Assembly (NCBI RefSeq): GCF_019904155.1 | Contig: NZ_JAHCMB010000026.1 | Location: 62,001 to 126,000, forward strand | Length of the DNA stretch: 64,000 nt | DNA from: Paenibacillus sinensis | GTDB taxonomy: Bacteria; Bacillota; Bacilli; Paenibacillales; Paenibacillaceae | Direction: 5' to 3' | Shown: piece by piece, positions 1-7,372 of the stretch | Numbering within the stretch: position 1 is the first letter of the stretch | How the letters are laid out: every line of letters begins with the position of its first letter | Notes under the pieces: model-generated | Database searches by the model: none | Told to the model about the DNA's origin: nothing | The model's input: only the letters and a program-made list of their open reading frames with translations | Program-made: the position numbers and the translations under genes

Positions 1-25
1 CAGGGTTCGAGCCCCTGAGAGTCCA
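1..25 (+). tRNA. tRNA-Lys, 3' end only (cut by window edge)
   Basis: The first 25 bases are identical to the T-arm and 3' acceptor half of the complete tRNA-Lys at 8474-8546, ending at the discriminator A with no encoded CCA. The rest of the gene lies before the window, so the anticodon is not seen and the Lys assignment rests on this identity. A rho-independent terminator follows ten bases later. Confidence 0.75.
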
Positions 26-34
26 TCACGGAAG

Positions 35-58
35 AAACGGCAGAGATGCCGTTTTTTT
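35..58 (+). terminator. Terminator after the partial tRNA
   Basis: An 8-bp perfect stem (AAACGGCA/TGCCGTTT) with a GAGA loop runs straight into a run of T. It closes the tRNA transcript entering from the left. Confidence 0.85.
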
Positions 59-101
59 GTTGTTAATATGTAGAGTGTGTGCCGAGAGAGGAGTGCTGAG
101 G

Positions 102-1322
102 ATGGAACTGGATTTTGCGAATAAGAGGGTGTCGATCATAAAAAATGTGTATACAGTGGCCGGCAGAATGCTCGTGCAAAGAATCATTATTGCCTTCTCC
201 TTCTTCTCCATATTGGCCACCATTCTTGATGACTATTCGGCGGATTTCCCATCCATGCTGCTCCTTGGCTTTCTTGCTGTACTTTCAGTAGTGAATGATT
301 TCACTAGGGGCAAGTTTATGAAGCACACCAGGGTCTTGTGGAATGTATCCTTCATCTTCAGCAATATATTGGCTGGCTTGCTGCTGTTCAAGGTTTACTG
401 CATAGGCGCAGAAATCTACATTATTATGTTGCTTATAGAAATCATGGTGAGCGCAAGAACAATTCCTGTGTATTTATTGTGCCTGCATTTTTCTGTTTTC
501 ACAGCTTCTCTGATAGCTGGCCATGCTACCCTCAAAGAAATCCTGTCTTCCTATCTAATTATAATCTCCATCGTCTATCTGTTCCGAAATGTATTGATTG
601 AAAAAGCGAGAACCCAAGCGCTAAATCAAGAATTACAACATGCCAATGCCACACTCCAGGAGTACTCGGATCAAATTCAAGAGCTTACCCTCTCTCAAGA
701 AAGAACGAGGATTGCCCAGGAGCTTCATGATTCACTGGGACATTATCTGATCGCCCTTAATATGAATCTTGAGTACGCCGGTTCAATCGTGGAGGTGGAG
801 CCGGATAAGGCCAAGCTCGCCATAGACAAATCCCGTCAGCTGTCCAAGGAATGCATCGCGGATCTTCGGAAGACGGTTGTTCTTCTGAGTGAAGAGCGAG
901 CTTCCAGGGCACTCCTTCAGTCCCTTCATGAGATATTCGGCAACTTTCGGGAGACGAATCGGATTCAGTTTGAACTTAACATGGATGAAGATATTGAAGA
1001 TGTGGATTCTGAGATCAAAGCTTGTATTTACAAAACGGTCCAGGAGTCTATCACCAATGGCATCAAGCATGGGGAGGCCACATCCTTCTCCATTGACATC
1101 CATAAATATGCCGATCATATTTCCTTGCTCATTCATAATAATGGAGCAGATTGCAGAGAGATCATTAAATCGAAAGGGGTTCAAGGCATTGAGGACAGGA
1201 TTAAGGCGCTCGGCGGAAAAGTTGTTTTTTACTCAGGTGAATCTTCAGGATTTAGCGTTGAGGCGAGTATTCCTAAAATTGCTGTAGATTTTGAGGTCAA
1301 CAAGGAGGCACATCCATGGTAA
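102..1322 (+). CDS. lnrJ: Sensor histidine kinase, LnrJ/NarL-partner type
   Basis: This 406-residue membrane histidine kinase should autophosphorylate and pass phosphate to the regulator that overlaps its 3' end. Several hydrophobic segments fill about residues 20-165 and a short coiled region follows. The HisKA_3 motif RIAQELHDSLGH carries His209, the predicted phosphorylation site. The N box (ESITNGIKHG) and a C-terminal G box (GVQGIEDRIKALGG) mark the HATPase domain. The ATG at 102 was chosen because GAGAGGAG lies 8 bases upstream; an in-frame TTG at 57 lies in the terminator T-run and has no ribosome site. Gene order kinase, regulator, ATPase and two permeases, with matching sizes, matches the Bacillus lnrJKLMN (yfiJKLMN) linearmycin-resistance locus, so polyene-type membrane stress is the likely signal. 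The gene name is by homology. Confidence 0.85.
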   Translation: MELDFANKRVSIIKNVYTVAGRMLVQRIIIAFSFFSILATILDDYSADFPSMLLLGFLAVLSVVNDFTRGKFMKHTRVLWNVSFIFSNILAGLLLFKVYCIGAEIYIIMLLIEIMVSARTIPVYLLCLHFSVFTASLIAGHATLKEILSSYLIIISIVYLFRNVLIEKARTQALNQELQHANATLQEYSDQIQELTLSQERTRIAQELHDSLGHYLIALNMNLEYAGSIVEVEPDKAKLAIDKSRQLSKECIADLRKTVVLLSEERASRALLQSLHEIFGNFRETNRIQFELNMDEDIEDVDSEIKACIYKTVQESITNGIKHGEATSFSIDIHKYADHISLLIHNNGADCREIIKSKGVQGIEDRIKALGGKVVFYSGESSGFSVEASIPKIAVDFEVNKEAHPW

Positions 1323-1963
1323 ATATTATAATAGTGGATGATCAGCAAATTGTTCGGGAAGGCTTGAAGATGATTCTTAGCCTCCATGATGAGGTCAAAG
1401 TTGTCGGTGAGGCTTCCAACGGAGAAGAGGCATTGGAGCTTCTCGCATACACCTCTCCTGAGGTTGTTCTAATGGATATTAAAATGCCGGTGATGAACGG
1501 AATCGATGCTACAAAATTGGTGAAGGCGAAATACCCTGAGATCAAGGTTATCATTCTTACTACTTTTAATGATCGCGAGTATATTTTTACAGGTCTCAAG
1601 AATGGTGCGGACGGTTATATTCTTAAGGATTCCGGCTCCCGGGAGATCATGGATTCGATTAGAACCGCTTGTGAGGGCAACATCCTGCTGAATCCCAAGA
1701 TTACACGGGAAGTCGTGAACGCACTGAATATTGTGAATTATGCGGGCAGCGAGAGCTTGCCGAATGAGCAGATTCTGGAGCTGCTTACGCCGCGTGAGCT
1801 TGAGGTTGCCAAATGCATCATGAAAGGCAAGAGCAATAAAGAGATCAGCACTGAACTGTTTATTACAGAAGGCACGGTCAAAAATTATGTCTCACGCATG
1901 CTGGAGAAGCTCGAACTGAAGAATAGAACGGAACTAACGCTGTGCCTGCAAAAATCACTATAA
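1316..1963 (+). CDS. lnrK: NarL/LuxR-family response regulator, LnrK-like
   Basis: This 215-residue regulator has an N-terminal receiver domain with the acidic pair at VDDQQ, phosphoacceptor Asp54 in the motif MDIKMPVMNG, a Thr switch residue (ILTTF) and Lys in YILKDS. A LuxR-type helix-turn-helix lies at about residues 155-210 (LTPRELEVAKCIMKGKSNKEIS). Its ATG lies inside the last codons of the kinase gene with a 7-base overlap, so the two are translationally coupled. A strong terminator follows, so the exporter genes downstream need their own promoter, and three symmetric repeats upstream of the ATPase gene are the obvious candidate targets. The lnrK name is by homology and gene order. Confidence 0.88.
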   Translation: MVNIIIVDDQQIVREGLKMILSLHDEVKVVGEASNGEEALELLAYTSPEVVLMDIKMPVMNGIDATKLVKAKYPEIKVIILTTFNDREYIFTGLKNGADGYILKDSGSREIMDSIRTACEGNILLNPKITREVVNALNIVNYAGSESLPNEQILELLTPRELEVAKCIMKGKSNKEISTELFITEGTVKNYVSRMLEKLELKNRTELTLCLQKSL

Positions 1964-2016
1964 TCCTGCGGAGCCTTGTAAGTTTACAACTTACCTTCCG
2001 CCAGCTCGTTCCCGGT

Positions 2017-2080
2017 AAGCCGTCTTTACAGTAACCTGTCTGTTCTCACAGACTGACTGCTGTAAGGGCGGCTTATTTTT
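2017..2080 (+). terminator. Long-stem terminator after the regulator gene
   Basis: The arms AAGCCGTCTTTACAG and CTGTAAGGGCGGCTT pair with little mismatch, an inner GTCTG/CAGAC stem caps the structure, and T-rich sequence follows. It separates the two-component operon from the ABC exporter operon. Confidence 0.8.
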
Positions 2081-2100
2081 GTTTGTCTTTTTCCCGTATG

Positions 2101-2160
2101 ACTAAAGTAATTCTCTAACTGATAACTAAAGTAATACCCGAATTGAGTACTATAGTAAAT
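2101..2160 (+). promoter_or_regulatory. Three ACTNNAGT dyads at 24-bp spacing, candidate LnrK operator
   Basis: ACTAAAGT starts at 2101 and at 2125, and ACTATAGT starts at 2149, each followed by AA. The spacing is exactly 24 bp in both steps, so the copies do not sit on precisely the same DNA face but are regularly phased. Each copy is a short dyad ACT-NN-AGT. They lie 65-125 bp upstream of the exporter ATPase start and directly behind the regulator gene, which fits binding by a NarL-type dimer array. Binding is inferred. Confidence 0.6.
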
Positions 2161-2225
2161 TCTTTTGCATGAGATGGGGGGCTAGAATGAGAACAGAACA
2201 GAAATGAGTGAGAGGTGCTGTACAG

Positions 2226-3161
2226 ATGCTTGAACTAACGAATCTGACTAAAAAATACAAGGATACCACGGTAGTTAACCATATTTCGCTGCATGTGGAA
2301 CGTGGTGAGATCTTCGGTCTGTTGGGTCCTAATGGAGCCGGAAAGTCTACGACCGTATCCATGATCAGCACGGTGCTTGCACCAACCAGCGGCAGTATCA
2401 CAATTGATAACAAGTCCCTTAGAGACAAGCCGATGGATATTAAAAAAATCATGGGCATTGTGCCGCAGGACCTGGCGTTGTATCAGGCATTAAGCGCCAA
2501 AGAGAATCTGGAGTTCTTCGGCAGCTTGTATGGACTTTCCGGGAAGAGGCTTAGAAGAAGAGCCGATGAAGTTTTGAATATTATCGAGCTGCAGGATATG
2601 AAAAATCGCGATGTTGCCGAATTGTCCGGTGGGATGAAGCGCAGGGTCAATATCGGTGTTGCGCTAATGAATGATCCTAAATTGCTGATCCTGGATGAAC
2701 CCACTGTAGGTATTGATCCGCAATCCCGAAATCACATCCTGGAGACGGTGAAAAAACTGAATCAAGACAGAGGGATGACGGTGATTTATACAAGCCACTA
2801 CATGGAGGAAGTGGAGTACTTGTGCAAGAACGTCGCCATCATCGACCACGGCTCTTTGATCGCAAAGGGAACGAAAGATGAATTAAAACAAAGCCTTGCG
2901 GCATGCGACACGTTGACCGTAAGCTTCAGCGAAGCGAGTGATGGCTCACTTGAACAGCTAGAGCAGATTCCCGGGATTTCCAAGGTCAATATATCGGGCA
3001 ATCAAATCAGTATGCTCATTGCCACGGGCGACAAGAATGTGATCGAGATTGTGGACGATATCAAGACATTAGGGATTAAGCTGACCAGCTTCAAATATGA
3101 GGAAGTGAATCTGGAGAGTATTTTTCTGCAAATTACAGGCAAGGCCTTAAGGGGGGAGTGA
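2226..3161 (+). CDS. lnrL: ABC exporter ATPase, LnrL-like
   Basis: This 311-residue ATP-binding subunit energises the two permeases encoded next. It shows Walker A (GPNGAGKST, near residue 35-43), the signature LSGGMKRR, Walker B LLILDEPTVGID and the H-loop in YTSHYMEE. The C-terminal 80 residues are the extension usual in drug and antibiotic exporters. The ATG at 2226 follows AGAGGTG by about ten bases; a GTG at 2208 is possible but less well placed. Its length equals that remembered for Bacillus LnrL. Predicted role: removal of linearmycin-like or other membrane-active polyenes, with expression controlled from the upstream repeats. Confidence 0.88.
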   Translation: MLELTNLTKKYKDTTVVNHISLHVERGEIFGLLGPNGAGKSTTVSMISTVLAPTSGSITIDNKSLRDKPMDIKKIMGIVPQDLALYQALSAKENLEFFGSLYGLSGKRLRRRADEVLNIIELQDMKNRDVAELSGGMKRRVNIGVALMNDPKLLILDEPTVGIDPQSRNHILETVKKLNQDRGMTVIYTSHYMEEVEYLCKNVAIIDHGSLIAKGTKDELKQSLAACDTLTVSFSEASDGSLEQLEQIPGISKVNISGNQISMLIATGDKNVIEIVDDIKTLGIKLTSFKYEEVNLESIFLQITGKALRGE

Positions 3162-3174
3162 AGGGGGTGATCGT

Positions 3175-4452
3175 GTGAAAAAGCTGCTACGGCTATTCCT
3201 GTTGGACCTGCGGCTGTTAACCAAGAATAAGACATTTTATCTGAAGCTTATTTTGTTTCCATCTGTGCTTATCCTCATTTTAGGGACCGTATTCAGTGAC
3301 TCAAACTCCCAAATCAAGACCTTTAAGGTGGCTTTATATAATTCAGATAAGGGCGCTTTTGACAGGACACATGTACTTTCCTTGGGAAAGGTCTTAAGGG
3401 ATGACGTATTTCAGCAAGAGGATCTGAAGAACAGCGTCCAGCTTATCGAAGCCGCCAGCTACAAGCAGGGCCTACAATTGTTGAAGGACGGTCAAGCTGC
3501 CGTATTTGTATACGTACCGGAAACCTTCACCAAGGCAGCCATGAGCAATGAACCGGCGAAGATCGTCTTGATGGGTGACAAGGATAAGCCTTTGGAGAAA
3601 GAGATAGTGGGGGCTATTCTGGGCCGGTTCAATGCAAGCATCAGGACAATGAATGTTGAACAAAGGACGATCATCCAGACGATAAGCAGCAAAGGCAGTA
3701 TTCCTAAAGACAAAATTGAAAAGCTTATGAGCCAACTATCAGATAATCAAGACCTCAGTTTCAATATAGCAGAGATGCCAACCAATAAAGCAGCGGTGCC
3801 TATAACGGCCATGCAGTATTATTCGATCGCGATGGTCGTTATGTTCTCCATTATGACGGCATTTGTGCTGGTCCATAGCATAGTGGACGAGAAACAGAAC
3901 CACACTCTGCTTCGAATTAAGTCCACGCCTACAATAGGGATACAGTATGTGCTGGGCAAGCTGGCTGGGATTATTAGTTCCGTTGTCCTCCAAATGATCA
4001 TTGTGTTCTTTATCAGTCGGGTCGTATTTCAGATAAAATGGGGAAACCCTGTTAATCTTCTAGTCATCACCGTTGTATATGCCTTTGCCATCGGCAGCAT
4101 TATTCTGCTATGGGGATTCACTGCGAAAGACCATGTGACGGTTTCCAGTCTGGCTTCCCCTGTGCTGTACATTTTCAGCTTTTTGGGCGGAAGTTTTGTC
4201 AATAGAAGCGGATTGCCGGACGGTCTGCGCATCATTCAGGAGATCATCCCCAACGGAAAAGCTATAAATGCTTTTTTAAAAATAGGCCAGGGCGGTAGTC
4301 TTGACGGTATGTACATCGATTTACTGGAGCTTACAGGCATAGGACTGATATTTATCATCTTTAGCATTATGGTATACAGCGGAAAAGGGTGGAATAGAAG
4401 TGCAATTTATCGTCATGGTAAAAAACCAGCTGAAGCTGATGTTCCGAAGTAG
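3175..4452 (+). CDS. lnrM: ABC-2 type exporter permease, LnrM-like
   Basis: This 425-residue membrane protein has one N-terminal membrane segment (near residues 20-40), a large probably extracellular domain to about residue 205, then about five membrane segments, which is the ABC-2 permease plan. The GTG start sits five bases behind GGGGGTGA and 13 bases after the ATPase stop. The end overlaps the next permease gene by 53 bases in another frame, indicating tight coupling. It should pair with the following permease to form the transport channel. Substrate assignment rests on the lnr-like gene order only. Confidence 0.82.
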   Translation: MKKLLRLFLLDLRLLTKNKTFYLKLILFPSVLILILGTVFSDSNSQIKTFKVALYNSDKGAFDRTHVLSLGKVLRDDVFQQEDLKNSVQLIEAASYKQGLQLLKDGQAAVFVYVPETFTKAAMSNEPAKIVLMGDKDKPLEKEIVGAILGRFNASIRTMNVEQRTIIQTISSKGSIPKDKIEKLMSQLSDNQDLSFNIAEMPTNKAAVPITAMQYYSIAMVVMFSIMTAFVLVHSIVDEKQNHTLLRIKSTPTIGIQYVLGKLAGIISSVVLQMIIVFFISRVVFQIKWGNPVNLLVITVVYAFAIGSIILLWGFTAKDHVTVSSLASPVLYIFSFLGGSFVNRSGLPDGLRIIQEIIPNGKAINAFLKIGQGGSLDGMYIDLLELTGIGLIFIIFSIMVYSGKGWNRSAIYRHGKKPAEADVPK

Positions 4453-5563
4453 AGTCGCGGTATTAGCAACAATTGCGGTTCCCTTGATCCTGACCTTTTT
4501 GTTCTCTTTTTCACAAGGGAGCGTTCAGGAAAGCTTGTATATAGCGGATGCGGACCATAGTGTGTATTCGAATGAACTTGTAACAATGATTCAAAGCCAT
4601 GACCAGGTAAAAATCATTCATTCCGATGAGGCTGCCATCAAACAAAAGATTGATGATCAGGACATACCCTTTGGTCTGGTTGTACAGCAGGGCTTCGGCA
4701 GACAGCTGTTATCTGGTAAGGATCTGCCTGTCTATTTTGTGCAAAATGTTGAAACTGGCGAAGGGATGATTCTGAAAGAGATCGTTGCCGGTGAAGTCGG
4801 CACTCTGCGGCAAGTGATTCATGACTCACAAGTTATCTCTGCCGGACTGAGTGCAGATGGCTTGGGAATTACAACTGGCATGCTTAAAGGCATCAATGAG
4901 CCCTCGAATGTAAGAATCGATGATCAGACTCCAAGTAATGGAGAGAAGACAATTGACCATGCAACCGCGAGACTGATCGGCTTTCTGGTCATGTTCATTT
5001 GGTTCGTTGTCATCCAGGGATTGCGTACCTTCATAGATGAGAGAGAGAACGGTACGTTCAGCAGATTGCTTAGCACACCTATTGATTACAAGAAATATAT
5101 GCTGGCCAAAATGACGGCGACCTATCTGTTCGGGGCACTTCATATTCTGGTCATTTTGGCCGCTGGCAAGTACTTGCTCAAGATCAGTATCGCGGACCAT
5201 ACGCTTGCGGTCGGAATCCTTTTTGCCGCTTATGTGTTTACCCTGACCGGCATTACGATGATTGTGATACCGTGTATGCGGAATCAGAAACAGTTCACAT
5301 CCTCATCTTCAATAATCATAGCGGTAACCGGTTTGCTGGGAGGCAGCTTCTTCTCGGTGGAAATGGCGCCAAAGTTCATGCAGGTCATCTCCAGGTTCAC
5401 TCCGGAATCATGGGCTATACAATCGTTGTCAGCCGTTATTTTTGACCATCAGACAATGGCTTCAGAATGGGTTACGTTAAGTGTGTTCGCAGGGATTGGA
5501 ATTGCAGGTTTCGCGGCTGGCTTAATATTAATGAGCAGAGAGCTTAAGGCATTGAAAGGCTGA
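4400..5563 (+). CDS. lnrN: ABC-2 type exporter permease, LnrN-like
   Basis: This 387-residue permease has the same plan as the preceding gene: an N-terminal membrane segment, an extracellular domain to about residue 190, then five to six hydrophobic segments. The GTG at 4400 follows AAGGGTGG and lies inside the end of the previous gene; ATG 4415 is an alternative five codons in. The conserved region around DERENGTFSRLLSTP is the intracellular coupling loop typical of ABC-2 proteins. With the two genes before it, it completes the exporter. Confidence 0.82.
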   Translation: MQFIVMVKNQLKLMFRSRVAVLATIAVPLILTFLFSFSQGSVQESLYIADADHSVYSNELVTMIQSHDQVKIIHSDEAAIKQKIDDQDIPFGLVVQQGFGRQLLSGKDLPVYFVQNVETGEGMILKEIVAGEVGTLRQVIHDSQVISAGLSADGLGITTGMLKGINEPSNVRIDDQTPSNGEKTIDHATARLIGFLVMFIWFVVIQGLRTFIDERENGTFSRLLSTPIDYKKYMLAKMTATYLFGALHILVILAAGKYLLKISIADHTLAVGILFAAYVFTLTGITMIVIPCMRNQKQFTSSSSIIIAVTGLLGGSFFSVEMAPKFMQVISRFTPESWAIQSLSAVIFDHQTMASEWVTLSVFAGIGIAGFAAGLILMSRELKALKG

Positions 5564-5605
5564 GGGATATAAATAACATATCGGGAAGTGGTTGGGTTGG
5601 GTATA

Positions 5606-5776
5606 ATGGAGCTTATCGGAATTGGGGAGCTTCTGGGTGGGATTCTCATTAACGTATTCATCGGGTCACTTGGGAGAGCTATTTTTAGAAAAGATGACCG
5701 GACTTCAAGAGTCATACTGAGAATCATCGGAATATTCCTAATTATTAACGGGATTTCAAGAGCTTTTCATGTGTGA
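5606..5776 (+). CDS. Small two-helix membrane protein
   Basis: The 56-residue product has a hydrophobic N-terminal segment, a basic middle (GRAIFRKDDRTSR) and a second hydrophobic segment (VILRIIGIFLIINGI). It begins 42 bases after the exporter permease and may belong to that operon. The ATG at 5606 has a weak G-rich site upstream; an in-frame GTG lies at 5588. I do not recognise the family. It could be an accessory subunit of the exporter, but nothing in the sequence proves this. Confidence 0.55.
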   Translation: MELIGIGELLGGILINVFIGSLGRAIFRKDDRTSRVILRIIGIFLIINGISRAFHV

Positions 5777-5923
5777 TGACAGCAGCAACAGCCCAATTAA
5801 ACTCGGACCACTTCAGGGATTTTGGTGGAAAAAGGCTTATGCAACCTGTGGTTGACAGTTTGTAAGTCCGGATTGGTGTTCATGAGCAGCGCGTTATCCT
5901 ATGATTAGCGTGAGGTGATGACG

Positions 5924-6727
5924 ATGGAATTTGCGGAGAAGCTGCAAAGCTACAGGAAGCAAAGGGGCATGTCTCAAGAGAACCTGGCTGAAGTTGTGGG
6001 TGTATCGCGGCAAGCCGTGTCAAAGTGGGAATCGGGCCAATCCTATCCTGAAATGGACAAAATGATTGTGCTAAGCGAGCTGTTTAGCGTGAGCGTGGAT
6101 CATCTGGTCAAGGATGTGCCGAACAATGCTGGGAGGGCCGGGGATTCTGGAACGGCGAGTTATGCGCAAGGACCATCGGTTGTGGATTTGAAATCTATGT
6201 TTCATTATGAGTACAAAAGCAAGAGAACCTTCTATGGGGTTCCGCTGGTTCATATCCATTTCGGACGGGGTCTCTATGTTGCCAAAGGGGTTATCGCAAT
6301 CGGCAATATAGCGGTTGGTGCCTTATCAATTGGAATTATTGCTATAGGAGGCTTATGCCTGGGGGCGCTTGCCTTGGGACTCATCAGCTTAGCGGGGCTG
6401 GCTCTCGGATTGCTGCTGGCTGTTGGGGGCGTCGCAGTCGGCGCCTTGAGTATAGGCGGGCTGGCATTGGGAATCCTGGCGATTGGCGGTATGGCGGCTG
6501 GAGTGTTCTCTTTTGGCGGCTTCGCCGTTGCCTCACATATTGCGATTGGCGGTTACGCAAGCGGGCATATTGCCATTGGCGATACTGCTAAGGGGGCATA
6601 TACGCTCGCTATTCAAAATAATAATTTCGGCAGCATCAAGGCCGAGCAGGTCAGACAGCTGATCAATCAAGAGTACCCTCACTTGTGGAAGCCTCTTGCG
6701 GAGAGGATTATTTCGTTTTTTAATTAG
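5924..6727 (+). CDS. XRE-family regulator with glycine-rich repeat tail
   Basis: This 267-residue protein starts with a Cro/C1-type helix-turn-helix (about residues 5-60, with RGMSQENLAEVVGVSRQAVSKWESG). After a linker, residues about 115-225 form an array of short repeats with Gly or Ala at fixed places (units such as AIGGLALG and AVGALSIG), hydrophobic throughout and without charged residues until the end. This is a known but uncharacterised Firmicute architecture; the tail may be a membrane-associated or solenoid sensor. The ATG at 5924 follows GAGGTGAT by five bases; the GTG and ATG nine and six bases upstream overlap that ribosome site and were rejected. No target operator was found. Confidence 0.85.
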   Translation: MEFAEKLQSYRKQRGMSQENLAEVVGVSRQAVSKWESGQSYPEMDKMIVLSELFSVSVDHLVKDVPNNAGRAGDSGTASYAQGPSVVDLKSMFHYEYKSKRTFYGVPLVHIHFGRGLYVAKGVIAIGNIAVGALSIGIIAIGGLCLGALALGLISLAGLALGLLLAVGGVAVGALSIGGLALGILAIGGMAAGVFSFGGFAVASHIAIGGYASGHIAIGDTAKGAYTLAIQNNNFGSIKAEQVRQLINQEYPHLWKPLAERIISFFN

Positions 6728-6823
6728 GATTGCCTCATAAGATAACGCAGGAGATACTGTTTTTTCGCTGCTAACAAGGTGATTTGACTTTTTATTTGGA
6801 TTCAAACATGGTATAGTTTGGGT

Positions 6824-6962
6824 AGAAAAGACGTACAATGCGAAGAGAGCCGTGCGTCAACACGACTCTCTTGGCAATAGCCGCTTTTAAGGGCGGCGGC
6901 TTTAAGGTATTACGGGCAGAAATAGACCGCAACCTTTGCGAGAGGGCGGTCTATTTCTTTTT
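6824..6962 (+). ncRNA. Predicted type I antitoxin (antisense) RNA
   Basis: A TATAGT box at 6812-6817 precedes this stretch. The RNA would fold into AGAGAGCCGTG/CACGACTCTCT, then GCCGC/GGCGGC, then a terminator GAAATAGACCGC/GCGGTCTATTTC followed by T-rich sequence. Its 3' end overlaps the 3' end of the small toxin ORF on the other strand, as in Bacillus txpA/ratA-type pairs. A second copy of the RNA lies at 15161-15284, showing that the structured element is conserved beyond this locus. The ends given are estimates from the promoter box and terminator. Confidence 0.65.
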
Positions 6963-7034
6963 GAGGTAATTGAGCAATGCAATAATGAACATGCCGAACA
7001 TGAACATCAAAGACAACGCTTGATACACCTCCAT
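6951..7034 (-). CDS. Putative holin-like small toxin of a type I system
   Basis: This 27-codon ORF encodes MEVYQALSLMFMFGMF followed by a hydrophobic stretch and the end NYLKKK. The pattern YQALSLM, one membrane segment and a C-terminal poly-Lys end is typical of the putative holin-like toxins of Firmicutes. GGGGAGGTGAGG lies three bases before the ATG. A TGC-TATACT extended -10 box at 7097-7105 on the same strand gives a leader of about 55 nt. The 3' end runs into the terminator of the opposing antitoxin RNA. Expected action is membrane depolarisation when the antisense RNA is lost. It is too short for routine gene callers. Confidence 0.75.
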   Translation of the reverse strand: MEVYQALSLMFMFGMFIIALLNYLKKK

Positions 7035-7096
7035 TGGCCTCACCTCCCCTCTGGGAGATTAGCCGACCGCCCTTGCAAGCCTTCTATTGCTATACC

Positions 7097-7105
7097 AGTA
7101 TAGCA
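7097..7105 (-). promoter_or_regulatory. Extended -10 promoter of the small toxin
   Basis: The minus strand reads TGC-TATACT, a near-consensus extended -10 element. No convincing -35 was seen. It lies in a short dyad (TGCTATAC/GTATAGCA) that could also be an operator. Confidence 0.5.
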
Positions 7106-7184
7106 TATTATGGTAAGTATATGGGAACTAATGTTCTCCTAAATAATAAGATTTATAGTACGAATAAGTGAAAAACGTGATCTG

Positions 7185-7204
7185 CCCTGGAAATTTTTCC
7201 AGGG
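7185..7204. repeat. Perfect palindrome CCCTGGAAA-TT-TTTCCAGGG
   Basis: A 9-bp perfect inverted repeat with a 2-base centre lies in the gap between the toxin and aldolase genes. It has no T-run on the plus strand, so it may be an operator or RNA hairpin; no owner is evident. Confidence 0.5.
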
Positions 7205-7271
7205 TATCTCTAGTGATGCTGAGGTATTAGTAGATAAGGAAGAAGCGGAAGAAACGGCGGAGACAGAGCAT

Positions 7272-7312
7272 GCAGAAATAGACCGGTCCCTTGGAAACCG
7301 GTCTATTTCTGC
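7272..7312. repeat. Perfect 16-bp hairpin sharing its arm with the antitoxin terminator
   Basis: GCAGAAATAGACCGGT pairs perfectly with its complement across a 9-base loop. Its first 14 bases also occur in the antitoxin RNA at the start of that RNA's terminator. It lies 60 bases beyond the aldolase stop but has no T-run in that direction. The rest of the 7105-7372 gap shows no ORF. Confidence 0.6.
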
Positions 7313-7372
7313 AACTGCACGGCTGAAGCTAATTGCTTGTGTAACGTCGTATCGGTGACCTGCCGCTTCTGC

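Noticed and set aside
6784..6817. TTGACT paired with TATAGT as promoter of the antitoxin RNA
   Set aside because: The spacing is 22 bases, too long for sigma-A; only the -10 box was used as evidence.
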